DNA of 64,000 nucleotides. Origin: Phyto melanocephala. Taxonomy: Eukaryota; Arthropoda; Insecta; Diptera; Rhinophoridae. The stretch is from assembly GCA_941918925.1 (NCBI GenBank), contig OW799236.1, positions 65,186,685 through 65,250,684 of the forward strand. The letters run 5' to 3'. Under the pieces are notes generated by a model that worked only from the letters and a program-made list of their open reading frames with translations, was not told the DNA's origin and searched no databases. Shown one piece after another: positions 10,813-21,851 of the stretch. The first letter of the stretch is position 1. Each line of letters starts with the position of its first letter. The translations under genes were made by a program, and so were the position numbers.

Positions 10813-11295
10813 CAGTGCTGTCTGGGTAGAGTGAACCCCCGATACTATGAATACCTCGTTAGAGTGAACACCAGAATGTTTACATTGACTACTCTGTAAA
10901 GTGAATACTCATGAACCTCTATAGAGTAAACATACTTTATAGTGAGTTTTTAGGTTTGGCTAAGGAGAAAAACAATGAAAAAGAGTATAAAAGTTACTCT
11001 CACAAATACGCATTCTACGAAGTGTTCATTTATTTAAGTCTGCGCGCATGTTCCATTAAGGTCGTGTCTCAAAGTTAATTTCTGAATAATTGGTGTTTTA
11101 TAATTGTTACATAAAAATGGATTCGAAAAAAAGAAAGCATTTATCCTTAAAACAAAAAAGCGACATTATAAAATAAATTAAAAAAGGTGCTAGTGCTATT
11201 TCTTTGGCACAGCGTTTCAACCTTGATTTAGTGAACAACCTGGGTATAGTGAAATCGCTCTGCAAAAATGAGTTCACTCTACCCAGACAGCACTG
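10813..11295 (+). mobile_element. pogo-like MITE with perfect 24-bp inverted ends
   Basis: The ends begin CAGTGCTGTCTGGGTAGAG (10813-10836) and are exactly complementary over 24 bp at 11272-11295. TA lies immediately outside both ends (10811-10812 and 11296-11297), the Tc1/mariner/pogo target duplication. Degenerate copies of TAGAGTGAAC recur through the left 130 bp. The inside keeps the start of a pogo-type transposase, so this is a deletion derivative. The perfect ends suggest it is young. Confidence 0.85.
11117..11236 (+). pseudogene. CENP-B-type HTH start of a pogo transposase
   Basis: From ATG at 11117 the frame reads MDSKKRKHLSLKQKSDIIK, then a TAA stop at 11174-11176, then in the same frame IKKGASAISLAQRFNL. 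This matches the N-terminal helix-turn-helix of pogo/Tigger/CENP-B proteins, which binds the element ends. The remaining domain, including the DDD catalytic core, is deleted at the inner edge of the right terminal repeat. Non-functional. Confidence 0.65.
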
Positions 11296-11439
11296 TATTT
11301 GCTTGCGTATTTTATTAGTCAGCAAGCAAACGTATGTCCAAAATTTGCTCGAGATATGCACAACATTATTTGGAGAAAACATTGACACCTTTTTCATGGT
11401 TCTGAGGGTGGTGGCTATAACTAATTTTTGAAATTCATA

Positions 11440-14215
11440 CATTTACTCAATTGCGAATAAAAGCGAAACGCGTGCATCGATTTTTATGATCTTTGTCTCA
11501 TTTTGCTCATAGGTTATGTGACTTTGCGAAAAAATAACTAGACTTTAAACTTTTTTCCATTTTGGATTTTTTATGTATTTAAAAAAAAAAAATTTTAAAT
11601 TTTTAGGCAAAAAATAATTTTTTCCCTTTATACATTCATTTTTAACTTCGAAAGTGTTACTTGTATAGGAAAACAATATATGAACAGATTAAGGGAATTG
11701 TAATTCTTAATTTTTTAAAATTTATTTCAACTAAATTGGGCTAGTGGTTGTCGAGCTATGTCAAACAACAGGGCCTAAAACGTGATAAATTCCCCTATAC
11801 GATAGTACTAACTTCAAATCGATACTAACTTCAAATCGCAGGTAAGAAGACAAAACGAATGATGCAGAAATTCTTCTTTTTGGGTTTAATTTCACATACA
11901 GTTCACAGAATTGAGTTGGCAATCAATTAACTGAAAAATTTTGTACTGTGTAAGTGAAAATACAATTGTATCAAATAGACTTTGGGGCTCAAGGATAAAG
12001 GAAAGATTTTTTTTATATATTGTGATTAGCATTTTCAAGAACTCCGTGTGGTCGATTAATAAAAACTAGACTCTGTAGTGAAAAATATCGAGTTTCAATT
12101 TGATAATTGCGGAAGCCTTTCAACAGTGGATGAACAAATTTTTAAAAGTTCATTTTTATTATTACCAGATCCACCATTTTTGGGTCGTTGAATTACCTAA
12201 GTTTTGCCCTTCTGTTAAGGGAAACCCATTGGACATACAAACACACATACAAGGGTACTTAGAGAAAAAAAACATTAAAAAAAAGGTGGCCATCCGTAGT
12301 AAAATATTGATGTTCAAATTCGCTACATACGTATATTATTTTTTTTATATATTAATTTTAAATTATTTTAAACTATACTAGTAAATATTGGGATCACAGC
12401 TTTCAACATATTTTTTTTCCATTTTTAAATTCCTTGAGCAATATTTTGGCGTACATACTGATAATTTTTGTAATTTAAATAATATTACGTTTAAAATTCT
12501 CAAAATTTGAATACTATTTGGTCATCTTAACTTTTTTTTATAACAGTTTCAATTAACCTATACTACACCTTAAACTACACCAAAAACAAAACAAAAATTA
12601 CTTTGAATATAATATTACTTAGAACCTAACAATAATTACTGGCTTAATTTTTATACTTAATCATACAATTTCTATAAAATTTAAAATTAACTGGATTATA
12701 TTATAAATAGTTGTAAAAAAAAAAAAAATAAGCAACTTTATTCAATAATATAATCCACTTAATTTCCCAAAACCACAAAACCACCACAAAAACCTTTTTA
12801 AATCTTAAAAAAAAAGAAAAATATTTGATTTATTAGAATACAAGCAAATTTTAAATATTTTCTACACCAATCACCTGTCATCCGGCGCCTGCTGACATAA
12901 TTGGATGCATTTTTAATGTAAGTTGTATATAAATTTTTTTTTTATTTTTATATTTCATTATAATTATATCATTACATTACATATATACTCACATACACAT
13001 GTAAACATAAAAGTGCAATATATAAAGAAAAGAAAAAAAAAGAAAATCCCTAATTTTGGTCACTAAGTTTCTTTTCATTTATGAGTGCACTAAGTTTTTA
13101 TTTTGTTTATAAATTATTATTGTTGTTTATATGTATATCGATTTGATTATAATATTTTTTTTTTGTACATTCAGTTAATTAATTAATATATTATATATTT
13201 TTTGTTTGAAAAGGAACCGTTAAATTTCTTAAAAATTTAATACCTAAGATTTTCTTTTTATAATCGATACAAAGAAAATACCTTCCTAAATAATTTTTAA
13301 TTGACTTTGACTAATTTTTAAACCAACTTAGTAACTGTAACTTGTTTGATAATTTTTCTTTATTATTACTTTGTTCAATGTACTATCCAAACTAAATTAA
13401 AAAACTATATATATAATTAATAAAATATGCTCTAATATTATCTATTGTTTTTTGTTATAAACATGGGAAATTAATTATAAAGTTTTATTTTATTACGAAA
13501 AGTGAGGTCGAAGGTATGGGGTTCGTTAGGTTGATAGGGTAACTTTATTTTATTATTTTTATTTTTTTTTTGGGCTGACAGTCTAAAAATAAATATCTGT
13601 CAGCATGGCGGGAGGGCAAAGGAAACAGTGTAGCAAATTCCATCCATCGCTACATTCCAATTATCAAACCACTATCTTATGTTGTAAATCAGTTTTTTTT
13701 TTGTTTAGTAAGCTACCTACAGTAAAGTCCAACGTAACAAGTTTTTTTCTTCTATTTAATTTCAACAATAATTTCACAATAATATAACTATGTACATATA
13801 TATATAATATAATAGTTATTTCAAAGGGAATTAATTTATGAAAATCAACTCAACTGTTTTAACCCAAAGAGCGTTTAAAATTAAGCAATATGGTATTAAA
13901 AACTTCAAATCGTCTAAAATATAATTATATATGCGGTTGTCAATGAAAAACACAGAATTGTCAGTTGACGTTTATTTTCTAAATAATTTGAACTTATAAC
14001 ATATGTATATGTATGTATACAAAATGCCTCTGGTAAAACCAATTGTTGTGCATTAATCATGACTCAATTTCAGAAATCTGTAAATTTTATGAAAAATAAC
14101 GAAGCAGTTGTAAAAGGTTTACCAATAAGAGTGATATAATTTCTTAAAAAAAAACACACTTATTGTTAAGGAAATTCAAGAGTTTTATATTTAATGTGAA
14201 GTACAATCGATACAA
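11440..14215. other. Long AT-rich region, no gene recognised
   Basis: Poly-A/T tracts and short frames without motifs. One small hairpin (GCTGACAG at 13574-13581, CTGTCAGC at 13597-13604) precedes an ATG at 13604, but the frame there has no recognisable content. Old transposon debris or intergenic DNA; nothing stronger can be said. Confidence 0.4.
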
Positions 14216-14329
14216 CTAAGTTCTAAATAAAACGTCATTCAAATCGCCTCCACAACTTCTTCTGCAGTAACGAATTCGATGAACACAATTTTCGAGCACT
14301 TTTTCCACTAAATCAAGGCTTACTTTCAT
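14216..14329 (-). pseudogene. mariner transposase C-terminal fragment
   Basis: A short minus-strand frame ends VLENCVHRIRYCRRSCGGDLNDVLFRT then stop. The pattern of a hydrophobic helix, R-x-x-x-C, G-G/H, L-N-D-V-x-F followed by a terminator is typical of the extreme C terminus of mariner-like transposases. Nothing upstream of it is preserved. It may be the same lineage as the remnant at 36174-36691, which lacks this end. Confidence 0.45.
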
Positions 14330-14637
14330 CTGAGTGGTGGAGTTGGCTTATGAACTCGATATATTAAAAAAAAACCCCCTCCTTATTACTTTTGCCTTTA
14401 CCTTTGACGATTAGTGACTGATTTCGCGAAAGCCGTATACGAATACTCGTACAGTCATGTCGATAACATTTTTGTCACTTATACAGATTTACATATGGTT
14501 ATATACATAAATATCTGCTTGTGTGTACAATCTTAATATGTAATACTACTTTGCTTTGAGATTTTTATTGTAGCGACAGAAGTCCATAAAGTTATTGTAG
14601 GATTAAAAACATCTCATAATCTGTGTTATAAATTGAG

Positions 14638-14957
14638 ATTAAATAAGTAACAGTGCTATATTCGGCCGTGCCGAATCTTATATACCATTCACAACGTGTA
14701 GTCATGCAATAACAGTAGTTTGTATCCCCATTCATCTCATTTAAAATACGTACAGACATGTAAAAAACATACATATATAAAAACATACCATTGTAAAATT
14801 TAATATTAACATATGTATGTTAAAAAATAAAAAAAAAATTAAAAAATAAATTTTAATAAATAATTAAAATATAAATAATAAATATAAAACAAAAAAAAAA
14901 TAAATAAAAAAAAATAAAATAAAAAAAATATATAATAATAAAAATATATATAATATT
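14638..14957 (-). mobile_element. DINE family B (copy 3), 3' portion
   Basis: Contains the terminal hairpin ATTCGGCCGTGCCGAAT, then TATACCATTCACAACGTG, GTCATGCAATAACAG, and the A-rich block. Compared with complete copies, the part with GGCTCAGCTGGG and the opposite terminus is missing. Confidence 0.55.
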
Positions 14958-15030
14958 AAACAGTTTCTTCTATTGAGCTTGAGATCACTTTTCTTAATAA
15001 AAAATAGTTTCAATAAAATTGAAACTGTTT
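14958..15030. repeat. Small foldback, 73 bp
   Basis: AAACAGTTTC at the left and GAAACTGTTT at the right are exact complements, and TATTGA/TCAATA extends the arms with a small gap. It could be a tiny terminal-repeat element inside the DINE A-rich block. No target duplication assigned. Confidence 0.4.
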
Positions 15031-15077
15031 ATATAAATTAAAAGATCGAAAACATTCATTTATTATATATATAATAT

Positions 15078-15604
15078 TGTTACAGATTTATTTTTAAGTA
15101 GCTTAATTTACATTATAATTTATTTTAGTTGTAGTAGTTTAAGTTACTGTAATTTAATTTGTATTAGTTTATTTCGCTGGTTGTTCGAAAATTATGTTTG
15201 TTATTATGTGTAGCATACTTTTAGGCACTTCTATTATTCCTACATATTACTTAACGTGTTAATTTAAATGCAACGGTTTTCGAATGTACTAGAATGTACA
15301 TACGAGAACTTTGTCGAATGTTACCGAACACCACTATGCTACTATAAATAGCCGAACACATAGCTAACATGATCAGTATAACAATAGAGCTTGTAAAGCG
15401 TGTATCAAAGTGAGTTTGACAATAAAAGTGTATAACCATAAGTGTAATAAGTAAAGTGATATAAAAACAATATCTGAGTGTATTTAAATAAATAAAGTGC
15501 TCTTAATTTTATAACAAATTTCAACTGTTTTTGATTGCAATAAAAGAACTCAAAGTTTATTTAAAGGAAATAATCCAACGTTTATAAAAGGTATAAACGT
15601 AACA
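15078..15604 (+). repeat. 5' LTR
   Basis: Begins TGTTACAG and ends ACGTAACA. TATAAATAG at 15343-15351 is followed 30 bases later by ATCAGT (15372-15377), a TATA box plus insect initiator, so transcription probably starts near 15374. AATAAA at 15491-15496 is a plausible polyadenylation signal, giving an R region of roughly 130-150 bp. It differs from the 3' LTR mainly by a 14-bp stretch (AATTTAATTTGTATTAG region). Confidence 0.85.
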
Positions 15605-15605
15605 A

Positions 15606-15621
15606 CTGGTGTCAGAAGTGA
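15606..15621 (+). promoter_or_regulatory. Primer binding site, tRNA-Leu type
   Basis: TGGTGTCAGAAGTG begins three bases past the LTR. It is complementary to a tRNA 3' end reading CACTTCTGACACCA, as in insect tRNA-Leu. The tRNA identity is from memory of insect tRNA ends. Confidence 0.55.
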
Positions 15622-15643
15622 AATTGCATTTTAAAAAGCGAAC

Positions 15644-15802
15644 ATGAAATTTGAGGAGCTTAAAGTGGAACAACTCAAGAAAGAATTGAGTAAGCTGGAA
15701 TTGCCGACAACACGTAATAAAGTAGAATTGCAGAAGAGGCTTCTAGATGAATTGAAGCGGCGTAATATTGGCATTGATGGTTACGAGTTTGACGAAAAAT
15801 AA
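15644..15802 (+). CDS. SAP-domain leader ORF of the LTR element
   Basis: Fifty-two residues from ATG to TAA, starting MKFEELKVEQLKKELSKL. The pattern L-x(5)-L-K-x-E-L-x-x-L, then P, then T-x-x-K-V-E-L-x-x-R-L is the SAP motif, a helix-extended-helix DNA-binding fold. The TAA at 15800-15802 is followed in the same frame by GAA and the ATG of the next frame, so the SAP module was probably once fused to gag, with the stop a later mutation. Its role may be to bring Gag to chromatin; that is inference. Confidence 0.65.
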   Translation: MKFEELKVEQLKKELSKLELPTTRNKVELQKRLLDELKRRNIGIDGYEFDEK

Positions 15803-15805
15803 GAA

Positions 15806-16162
15806 ATGAAAGTTTCCACTCGTGCAACAAAAAACAACATGGATTTAAGTACGATGCTTGCTGCTCTAATGAAAAAGATGGAAATTAAATTCCAGGAAGC
15901 TCAAGAATCCTCTAGAGCTTATAATGAAAAATTATTAACTGAAGTAAAAGAAGAAAGTAAAATAATGGAGTTGATATTTCAAGTAACTTCTACAGCTTAT
16001 AATGAAAAATTATTAGCTGAAGTTAGAGAAGTTCAAGAAACAGCTAGAGCTACGAACGAAAAACTTCAGGAAATTTCTGAAGCTGTGAACAGCAGAGTAG
16101 ATGGCATTGAAAAGCAAGTTCAAAAATTGATAAAAAAATATCTGACCTTGAAGATTGCATAG
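15806..16162 (+). pseudogene. Gag N-terminal coiled-coil segment (frameshifted)
   Basis: 118 residues, in the same frame as the SAP ORF. Rich in Glu, Lys and Gln with repeats such as AYNEKLL(T/A)EV at residues about 48 and 71, predicting a long coiled coil. The frame is lost in a run of seven A at 16132-16138; after a one-base shift the reading continues as KISDLEDCIV into the next frame. Broken gag rather than a separate protein. Confidence 0.6.
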
Positions 16163-16968
16163 TTACTCAAGCAAGTGACTTCAATAGCAAATTACAACTA
16201 CAAGTCAAAGATGTTGACGAAAAATTACAACTACAAGTAAAAAATGTTGACGAAAAGTTGCAGTTACAAGTAAAAAATGTTGATGAAAAATTGCAATTAC
16301 AAGACGAAAAATTTAAAAATTTGAAAATAAAAATAAATGATCTTCAATGTCACGAGGGACCAGTGCGGATAATTCCAGAAATATCGAGTAGAATAAAGGC
16401 CCCTACTTTTGACGGTAGTGCACCATTTAATGTTTTCAAATTTCAATTTGAGACAGTTGCCAATAGAAATATGTGGAACAATGAAGAAAAGGCTATAGAG
16501 TTGATTTTGGCGTTAAAAGGCAACGCAGCGCAAGTCTTGGAAAGCATACCTATTGGCTGCAGAGAAAACTATGATGACATAATGGTTGCACTTCAACGTA
16601 AGTATGGCGGCGAGCACAAACGAGATATATACCGAATGGAACTAAGAGGCAGAACACAGAAAGTTAACGAGTCATTACAAGATTTTGCAACAGAGATCGA
16701 GCGTTTAGTGCAGCTGACATATCCAGGTGAAAATCACCCATTTTTGGATCAGTTTAAAATTGAAACGTTCGTTAATGGAATACGTGATCCAGAAATAAAG
16801 CACGCGGTGTTTGGCATACATAAATCAACGTTTGCAGAAGCCGTAGCATACGCGCTGACACAGGAGACCGCAAAATTACTTTCTAGGCCACAAATATGTA
16901 TGGTGAGAAATCTCGAATTTTCTGCGGAAAATGACGGAGATATAGTCAATGAAAGACACAAACGGTGA
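16139..16968 (+). pseudogene. Gag central and capsid-like region
   Basis: After the frameshift the frame runs to a stop at 16968. It opens with four copies of an 11-residue unit LQLQVKNVDEK (33-bp repeats, about 16183-16306), extending the coiled coil. Then come IKAPTFDGSAPFNVFKFQFE, ELILALKGNAAQVL, the MVALQRKYGG block and ESLQDFATEIERLV. This is the Ty3/gypsy Gag capsid fold (retrotransposon gag family). No CCHC zinc knuckle is present; the deletion begins just downstream. Confidence 0.7.
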
Positions 16969-17074
16969 ATGGTCAGTGGCGCAAAGAAAAGATCCTATAC
17001 TGGCAACGATTATATCAGCAAAGAAAAAAGACTAAAGAGCCACTCGAAACCAAATATCAGCGGGAAGTCCACTG

Positions 17075-17698
17075 ATGAAATCCTATTGGGTGCTGTGGAA
17101 AAGCCTGAAGGTGGTTAATGGATGTCTATACCGAATATGGGAAAGTGCTAGTGGAAAATCGGTCACAAATCTAATTGTGGTGCCGTCCTCTAAAGTCGAC
17201 GAAGTTTTAAGGGAGTTTCACGAAGGTCTCAGTGGAGGTCACTTTGGCATGACAAAAACCCTTAAAAAGTTAAAGCAATGGTTCTATTGGGTTGGCTGTC
17301 AGCAATCGATAGCTGGTTGGATAGAAAATTGCGCCCAATGCATCGCAGCGAAAAGCCAAGCAAGAAAAAGTCGTGAGCCATTGAAGAAGTACAACTTGGG
17401 CGGCCCCTTTGAGCAAACAAACATGTCCAGCAACAAGATGAAAGCCAGATACGACCATGCAGCAGAATCTGAAGGCTTTAATGAGGGTCAACGAGTTCTA
17501 TTATATAACCCACAACGCAATAAAAGATTGCAAAATCATTGGGATGGACCGTATAAGGTGATAAAGAGAATAAATGATGTGGTGTATAGAATCCAAAAAT
17601 GCAAGAGCCCAAGATCAAAGATGAAAGTGGTTCATCTCGAGCGCCTCGCTAAGTACGGAAAAAGTGAATTTGTGCCTATTCGGGACGAACAGGCTTAA
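17075..17698 (+). pseudogene. Integrase lacking its catalytic core
   Basis: 207 residues. The zinc-binding domain is present: HEGLSGGHFGMTKTLKKL, then WIENCAQCIAAK (an HHCC module). At PLKKYNLGGPFEQTN the sequence leaves the start of the core and jumps to MKARYDHAA and LLYNPQRNKRLQNHWDGPYKV, the C-terminal DNA-binding part. The whole D,D(35)E core, about 150-170 residues, is deleted in frame, so the product could bind but not cut. Reverse transcriptase and RNase H that should precede it are also missing. Confidence 0.75.
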
Positions 17699-17709
17699 GC
17701 GGGCGGTAG

Positions 17710-18222
17710 TGTTACAGATTTATTTTTAAGTAGCTTAATTTACATTATAATTTATTTTAGTTATAGTAGTTTAAGTTACTGTAGTTTTATTTCGCTGGTT
17801 GTTCGAAAATGATGTTTGTTATTATGTGTAGCACACTTTTAGGCACTTCTATTATTCCTACCTATTACTTTACGTGTTAATTTAAATGCAACGGTTTTCG
17901 AATGTACTAGAATGTACATACGAGAACTTTGTCGAATGTTACCGAACACCACTATGTTACTATAAGTAGCCGAACACACAGCTAACATGATCAGTATAAC
18001 AATAGAGCTTGTAAAGCGTGTATCAAAGTGAGTTTGACAATAAAAGTGTATAACCATAAGTGTAATAAGTAAAGTGATATAAAAACAATATCTGAGTGTA
18101 TTTAAATAAATAAAGTGCTCTTAATTTTATAACAAATTTCAACTGTTTTTGATTGCAATAAAAGAACTCAAAGTTTATTTAAAGGAAATAATCCAACCTT
18201 TATAAAAAGTATAAACGTAACA
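17710..18222 (+). repeat. 3' LTR
   Basis: Starts TGTTACAG after GCGGGCGGTAG (a poor polypurine tract) and ends ACGTAACA. Its TATA box has changed to TATAAGTAG. The small number of differences from the 5' LTR suggests a moderately old insertion. Confidence 0.85.
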
Positions 18223-18261
18223 ATATATTAAATAAAAAAAATTAAACATAAAATATAAAAA

Positions 18262-20895
18262 ACAAATAAAACAAGTAAGAGAACTATATTCAGCTATGCC
18301 GAATCTTTTATACCCACCACCAATTTTGTGTACATTTAAAGCACAATATTTATTATTTTGTTAATCGCTATGGAAAAATCTCTTCATAATAAAAAATGTA
18401 TCACTTTCTTTTTAGAGGGTGGTTAAATTTTAAGGGCCCATGTTGAAGGTGAACTACACCTAGTCTTTAAATTTGTTTTCTGCATTTCATTTGACATTTC
18501 TCAATCTCAATTTGATCTGTGGAAAGATACGCAAATCAGCAACGCTTTAAAGTCATTCAGGTTTTTTATAAAAATGGGCGTTCAAATCAAAATGCATTTT
18601 GTGCACTTCGTAATTCTCTTGATCAACATAATCGTTCAAATTCCTCCACAATCGGGAGAATTGTAAAAAATATTTAAATTTCTGCAGAACAGGTCTGTAT
18701 AAAATGTTAGAAAATCTGTGAATGCCTTCTTAGTTCGTTGAATGGGAACCATAGTGTGGCAAAAGAGCAGTCAACCTCGACTCATCATCATGCCCAAGAA
18801 TTGAGCATCAACGTTGTCATTGAAAATTTGGACCATCAGATAGAGGAGGGGTGCCAGGGATGGGGGTGGTCCATTTGGCCGATATTTTGTTAAATACATA
18901 ATTGAACCATACAAATATTATCATTACAAAAAAAAATAATAATAATTTCCTAAATAATTTGTGTTTTATTTAAAATCAACATCGGCCTTTAAAATTTAAC
19001 CACCCTTAATAACTTTAATATGATAGTAAAATTGTTTCGTAAATTTAGTCTTTTAGTGAAAGTGGGCGCTAAAGTAGGTGTGTCAATAAAGTTTCTGCTA
19101 ATAAATACAACTTAGATATTTCAATATAGTCCTTAATTTTCCCAAAAATTTTTTCAATAGAGAAATTACATGAATTTAAGATAAACCGTTATATGGGAGG
19201 TAGGCGTAAAAGTGGCCGTGGCACCTTATTTTTCTGGCACAGTAATGACATTGCTTAGAGGGATATATCTAGCAAATTTTGTCATCATACCTCTAATTTT
19301 GTCGGTTTTATGAGCTTTTAAATTTCATTAACGGTAGATAACGTGAAAAGTGGGCGTTATAGTAGACGTGTCAAAGTTGTTTTTGCTAATAAGTACAACT
19401 TAGATATTTAAATATAGTCCTTTATTATTCCAAAATCTTTATTAATAGAAAAATTCTATGAATTTTAGGTAAAACGTTATATGGGAGGTGGGCGTAAAAG
19501 TAGGCGTGACACCTTAATTATCTGGCACAATAATGACATTGACTAGGAGGATATACGAGCAAATTTGATCATCATACCTCTAATTTTGGCGGTTTTATGA
19601 GCTTTTTAATTTCATTAACGGTAGATAACGTGGAAAGTGGGCGTTATAGTAGGCGTGTAAAAAATGTTTTTTCTCAGCAGTACAACTTAAAAGTTTCAAT
19701 ATAGTCCTTTATTATTCCAAAATCTTTATTAATAGAGAAATTCTATGAATTTTAGGTAAAACGTTATATGGGAGGTGGGCATAAAAGTGGGCGTGGCACC
19801 TCAATTTTCTTCTCTATTAATAAAGGTTTTTGGAAAAATAAAGGACTATATTGAAATATCTAAGTTGTACTCATTAGCAAAAACACCCTTGACACGCCTA
19901 CCAACAAAATTAGAGGTATGATGATAAAATTTGCTACGTATATCCTTCTAGTCAATGTCGTTACTGTGCCAAAAAGTTTAGGTGACACGCCCACTTTAAC
20001 GCCTACCTCCCATATAACGGTTTATCTTAAATTCATGTAATTTCTCTATTGACAAAGTTTTTGGGAAAATAAAGGACTATATTGATATATCTAAGTTGTA
20101 TTTATTAGCAAAAACTTTATTGACACACCTTCTTCAGCGCCCACTTTCACTAAAAGGCTAAATTTATGAAAACATTTTACTATCATATCAAAGCTATTAA
20201 GGGTGGCTAAATTTTAAGCGCCGATGTTGGTTTTAAATAAAACACAAATTATTTAGGAAATTATTATCATTTCCTTTTATAATGATAATATTTGTATGGT
20301 TCAATTACGTATTTAAGAAAATATCGGCCAAATTACCCCCCACAATGTTGATGCTCAATTGTTGGGCATGATGATGAGTCGAGGTTGACTGCTCTTTTGC
20401 CAGACTATCGCGAAAAACAGCAATGGTTTCCATTCAACGAACTAAGAAGGCATTCACAGGTGTTCTCCTGTTTTGCAGAAATTGAATTATTTTTTACAAT
20501 TCTTCCGATTGTGGAAGAATTTGAACGATTATGTTGATCAAAAGAATTACGAAGTGCACAAAATGCATTTTGATTTGAACGCCCGCCCATTTTTATAAAA
20601 AACCTGAATAACTTTAAAGCGGTGCTCAATTGCGTATCTTTCCACTGTTCAAATTGAGTTAGTCTGAGATTGAGAAATGTCAAATGAAATGCAAAAAAAA
20701 ACTTGTTGTTTATGTGTGGTTCACCTTCAACATGGGCCCTTAAAATTTAACCACCCTCTACAAAGAATGTGATACATATTTTATTATAAAGAGATTATTC
20801 CATAGCGATTAACAAAATAATAAATATTGTGTTTTATATGTACACAAAATTGGTGGTGGGTATAAAAGATTTGGCACAGCCTTTGATTGTAAGAT
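18262..20895. mobile_element. Two DINE family A copies head to head (large palindrome)
   Basis: The left arm starts AACAAGTAAGAGAACTATATTC with TTTTATACCCACCACC (18300). The right arm ends GGTGGTGGGTATAAAAG near 20860. Both arms are the same end of family A in opposite orientation, and the switch occurs near 19811 between CTCAATTTTCT and TCTCTATTAATAAAGG. The array units flip orientation there. Each copy lacks its other terminus, so this is an inverted dimer rather than two complete insertions. Confidence 0.65.
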
Positions 20896-20967
20896 TATTT
20901 ATCGTTATTCTTTCTCGTTAGCCCAGCGTTAATGCATCCATGCTGTAATGTAACGCACTGTAAGAAC

Positions 20968-21843
20968 TAGGGTGATCGATTATTCGACATCTTTAAGAAA
21001 CCGGTTTTCAAATAGTTTGAAATATAGAATTAGAGAAAAAACCGGTTCCTTTTTTGAAAATTTAGAAAAAACCGGTTAACCGGTCGAATACATAAACTAT
21101 AATTCTTTCTTTTACCCATGACAGAGATACATATATAGGCATAAACTAGTTTGTTTTATGGTTTAATTTCATTTTAAGTTGACAAAAATTCAATGGCATT
21201 ATTATAAAATGCCGTTATTTGAAATAAAAAGAAACTTTGTTACAAGGAGGTTGTAATAATGCAAGATATTAAAAAGGCACTTCACTGCTCACTGTAGTCA
21301 AATTTACCTTTTACTAACATTAACTTTGTAGGCAAGTTGTAATAATGACCCTTTGTGTGCCAAACTATTTTAGTATACAAGTCATATGTTATCAGAGATA
21401 TTAGTTAAGCTATGGGTAGTCTTAAGTACAAGTCGCTAAATTTCGTAGAAGCAAAATATTATGAAATTCGAAAATGATATCAAAAAGTATTTCAAAATAC
21501 AATAATTTGGTTAAAAAACTTAACTGAACAGCTTATTATCACAGCAAATTATAAGCGCAATAACGTATAAAATACCTGCTCTCCATTTAAAACAAATAAT
21601 ATTTAACCTAATTATTTTTCTTATTTTACATTTGTTTTTGAAAGAACCAATAAATTTCTTACAACATTATGGAAGAGTATTTAATAAATTTTCTGATTTT
21701 TGGAAATTTTTTGGGTAATAAATATTTTATGGTACGTTTGGTTACAAAGATAAATGAACATAAAACTAAAAATGAAAAAACCGGCTTCTGTGAGTAAAAA
21801 AACCGGGTTTTCCACCGGTTTTAAAACCGAGTCGATCACCATA
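20968..21843. mobile_element. Non-autonomous hAT element (MITE 2)
   Basis: Ends are TAGGGTGATCGA at 20968 and TCGATCACCATA at 21832-21843 (one mismatch as inverted repeats). GTAAGAAC lies exactly outside both ends (20960-20967 and 21844-21851), an 8-bp duplication as hAT makes. AACCGGTT-type motifs recur near both ends (about 21000-21090 and 21780-21830) and look like subterminal binding sites. No coding capacity. Confidence 0.85.
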
Positions 21844-21851
21844 GTAAGAAC

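Larger units (their letters stand above)
15078..18222 (+). mobile_element. LTR retrotransposon (Ty3/gypsy type), internally deleted
   Basis: Two near-identical LTRs (527 and 513 bp; TGTTACAG start, ACGTAACA end) enclose only 2.1 kb. ATAT lies outside both ends (15074-15077 and 18223-18226), a 4-bp target duplication. A tRNA-Leu-type primer site follows the 5' LTR. The inside has a SAP-domain ORF, a broken gag and part of an integrase. Protease, reverse transcriptase, RNase H and the integrase catalytic core are missing. It can only move with help from a full-length relative. A solo LTR of the same family is at 35257-35760. Confidence 0.85.
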
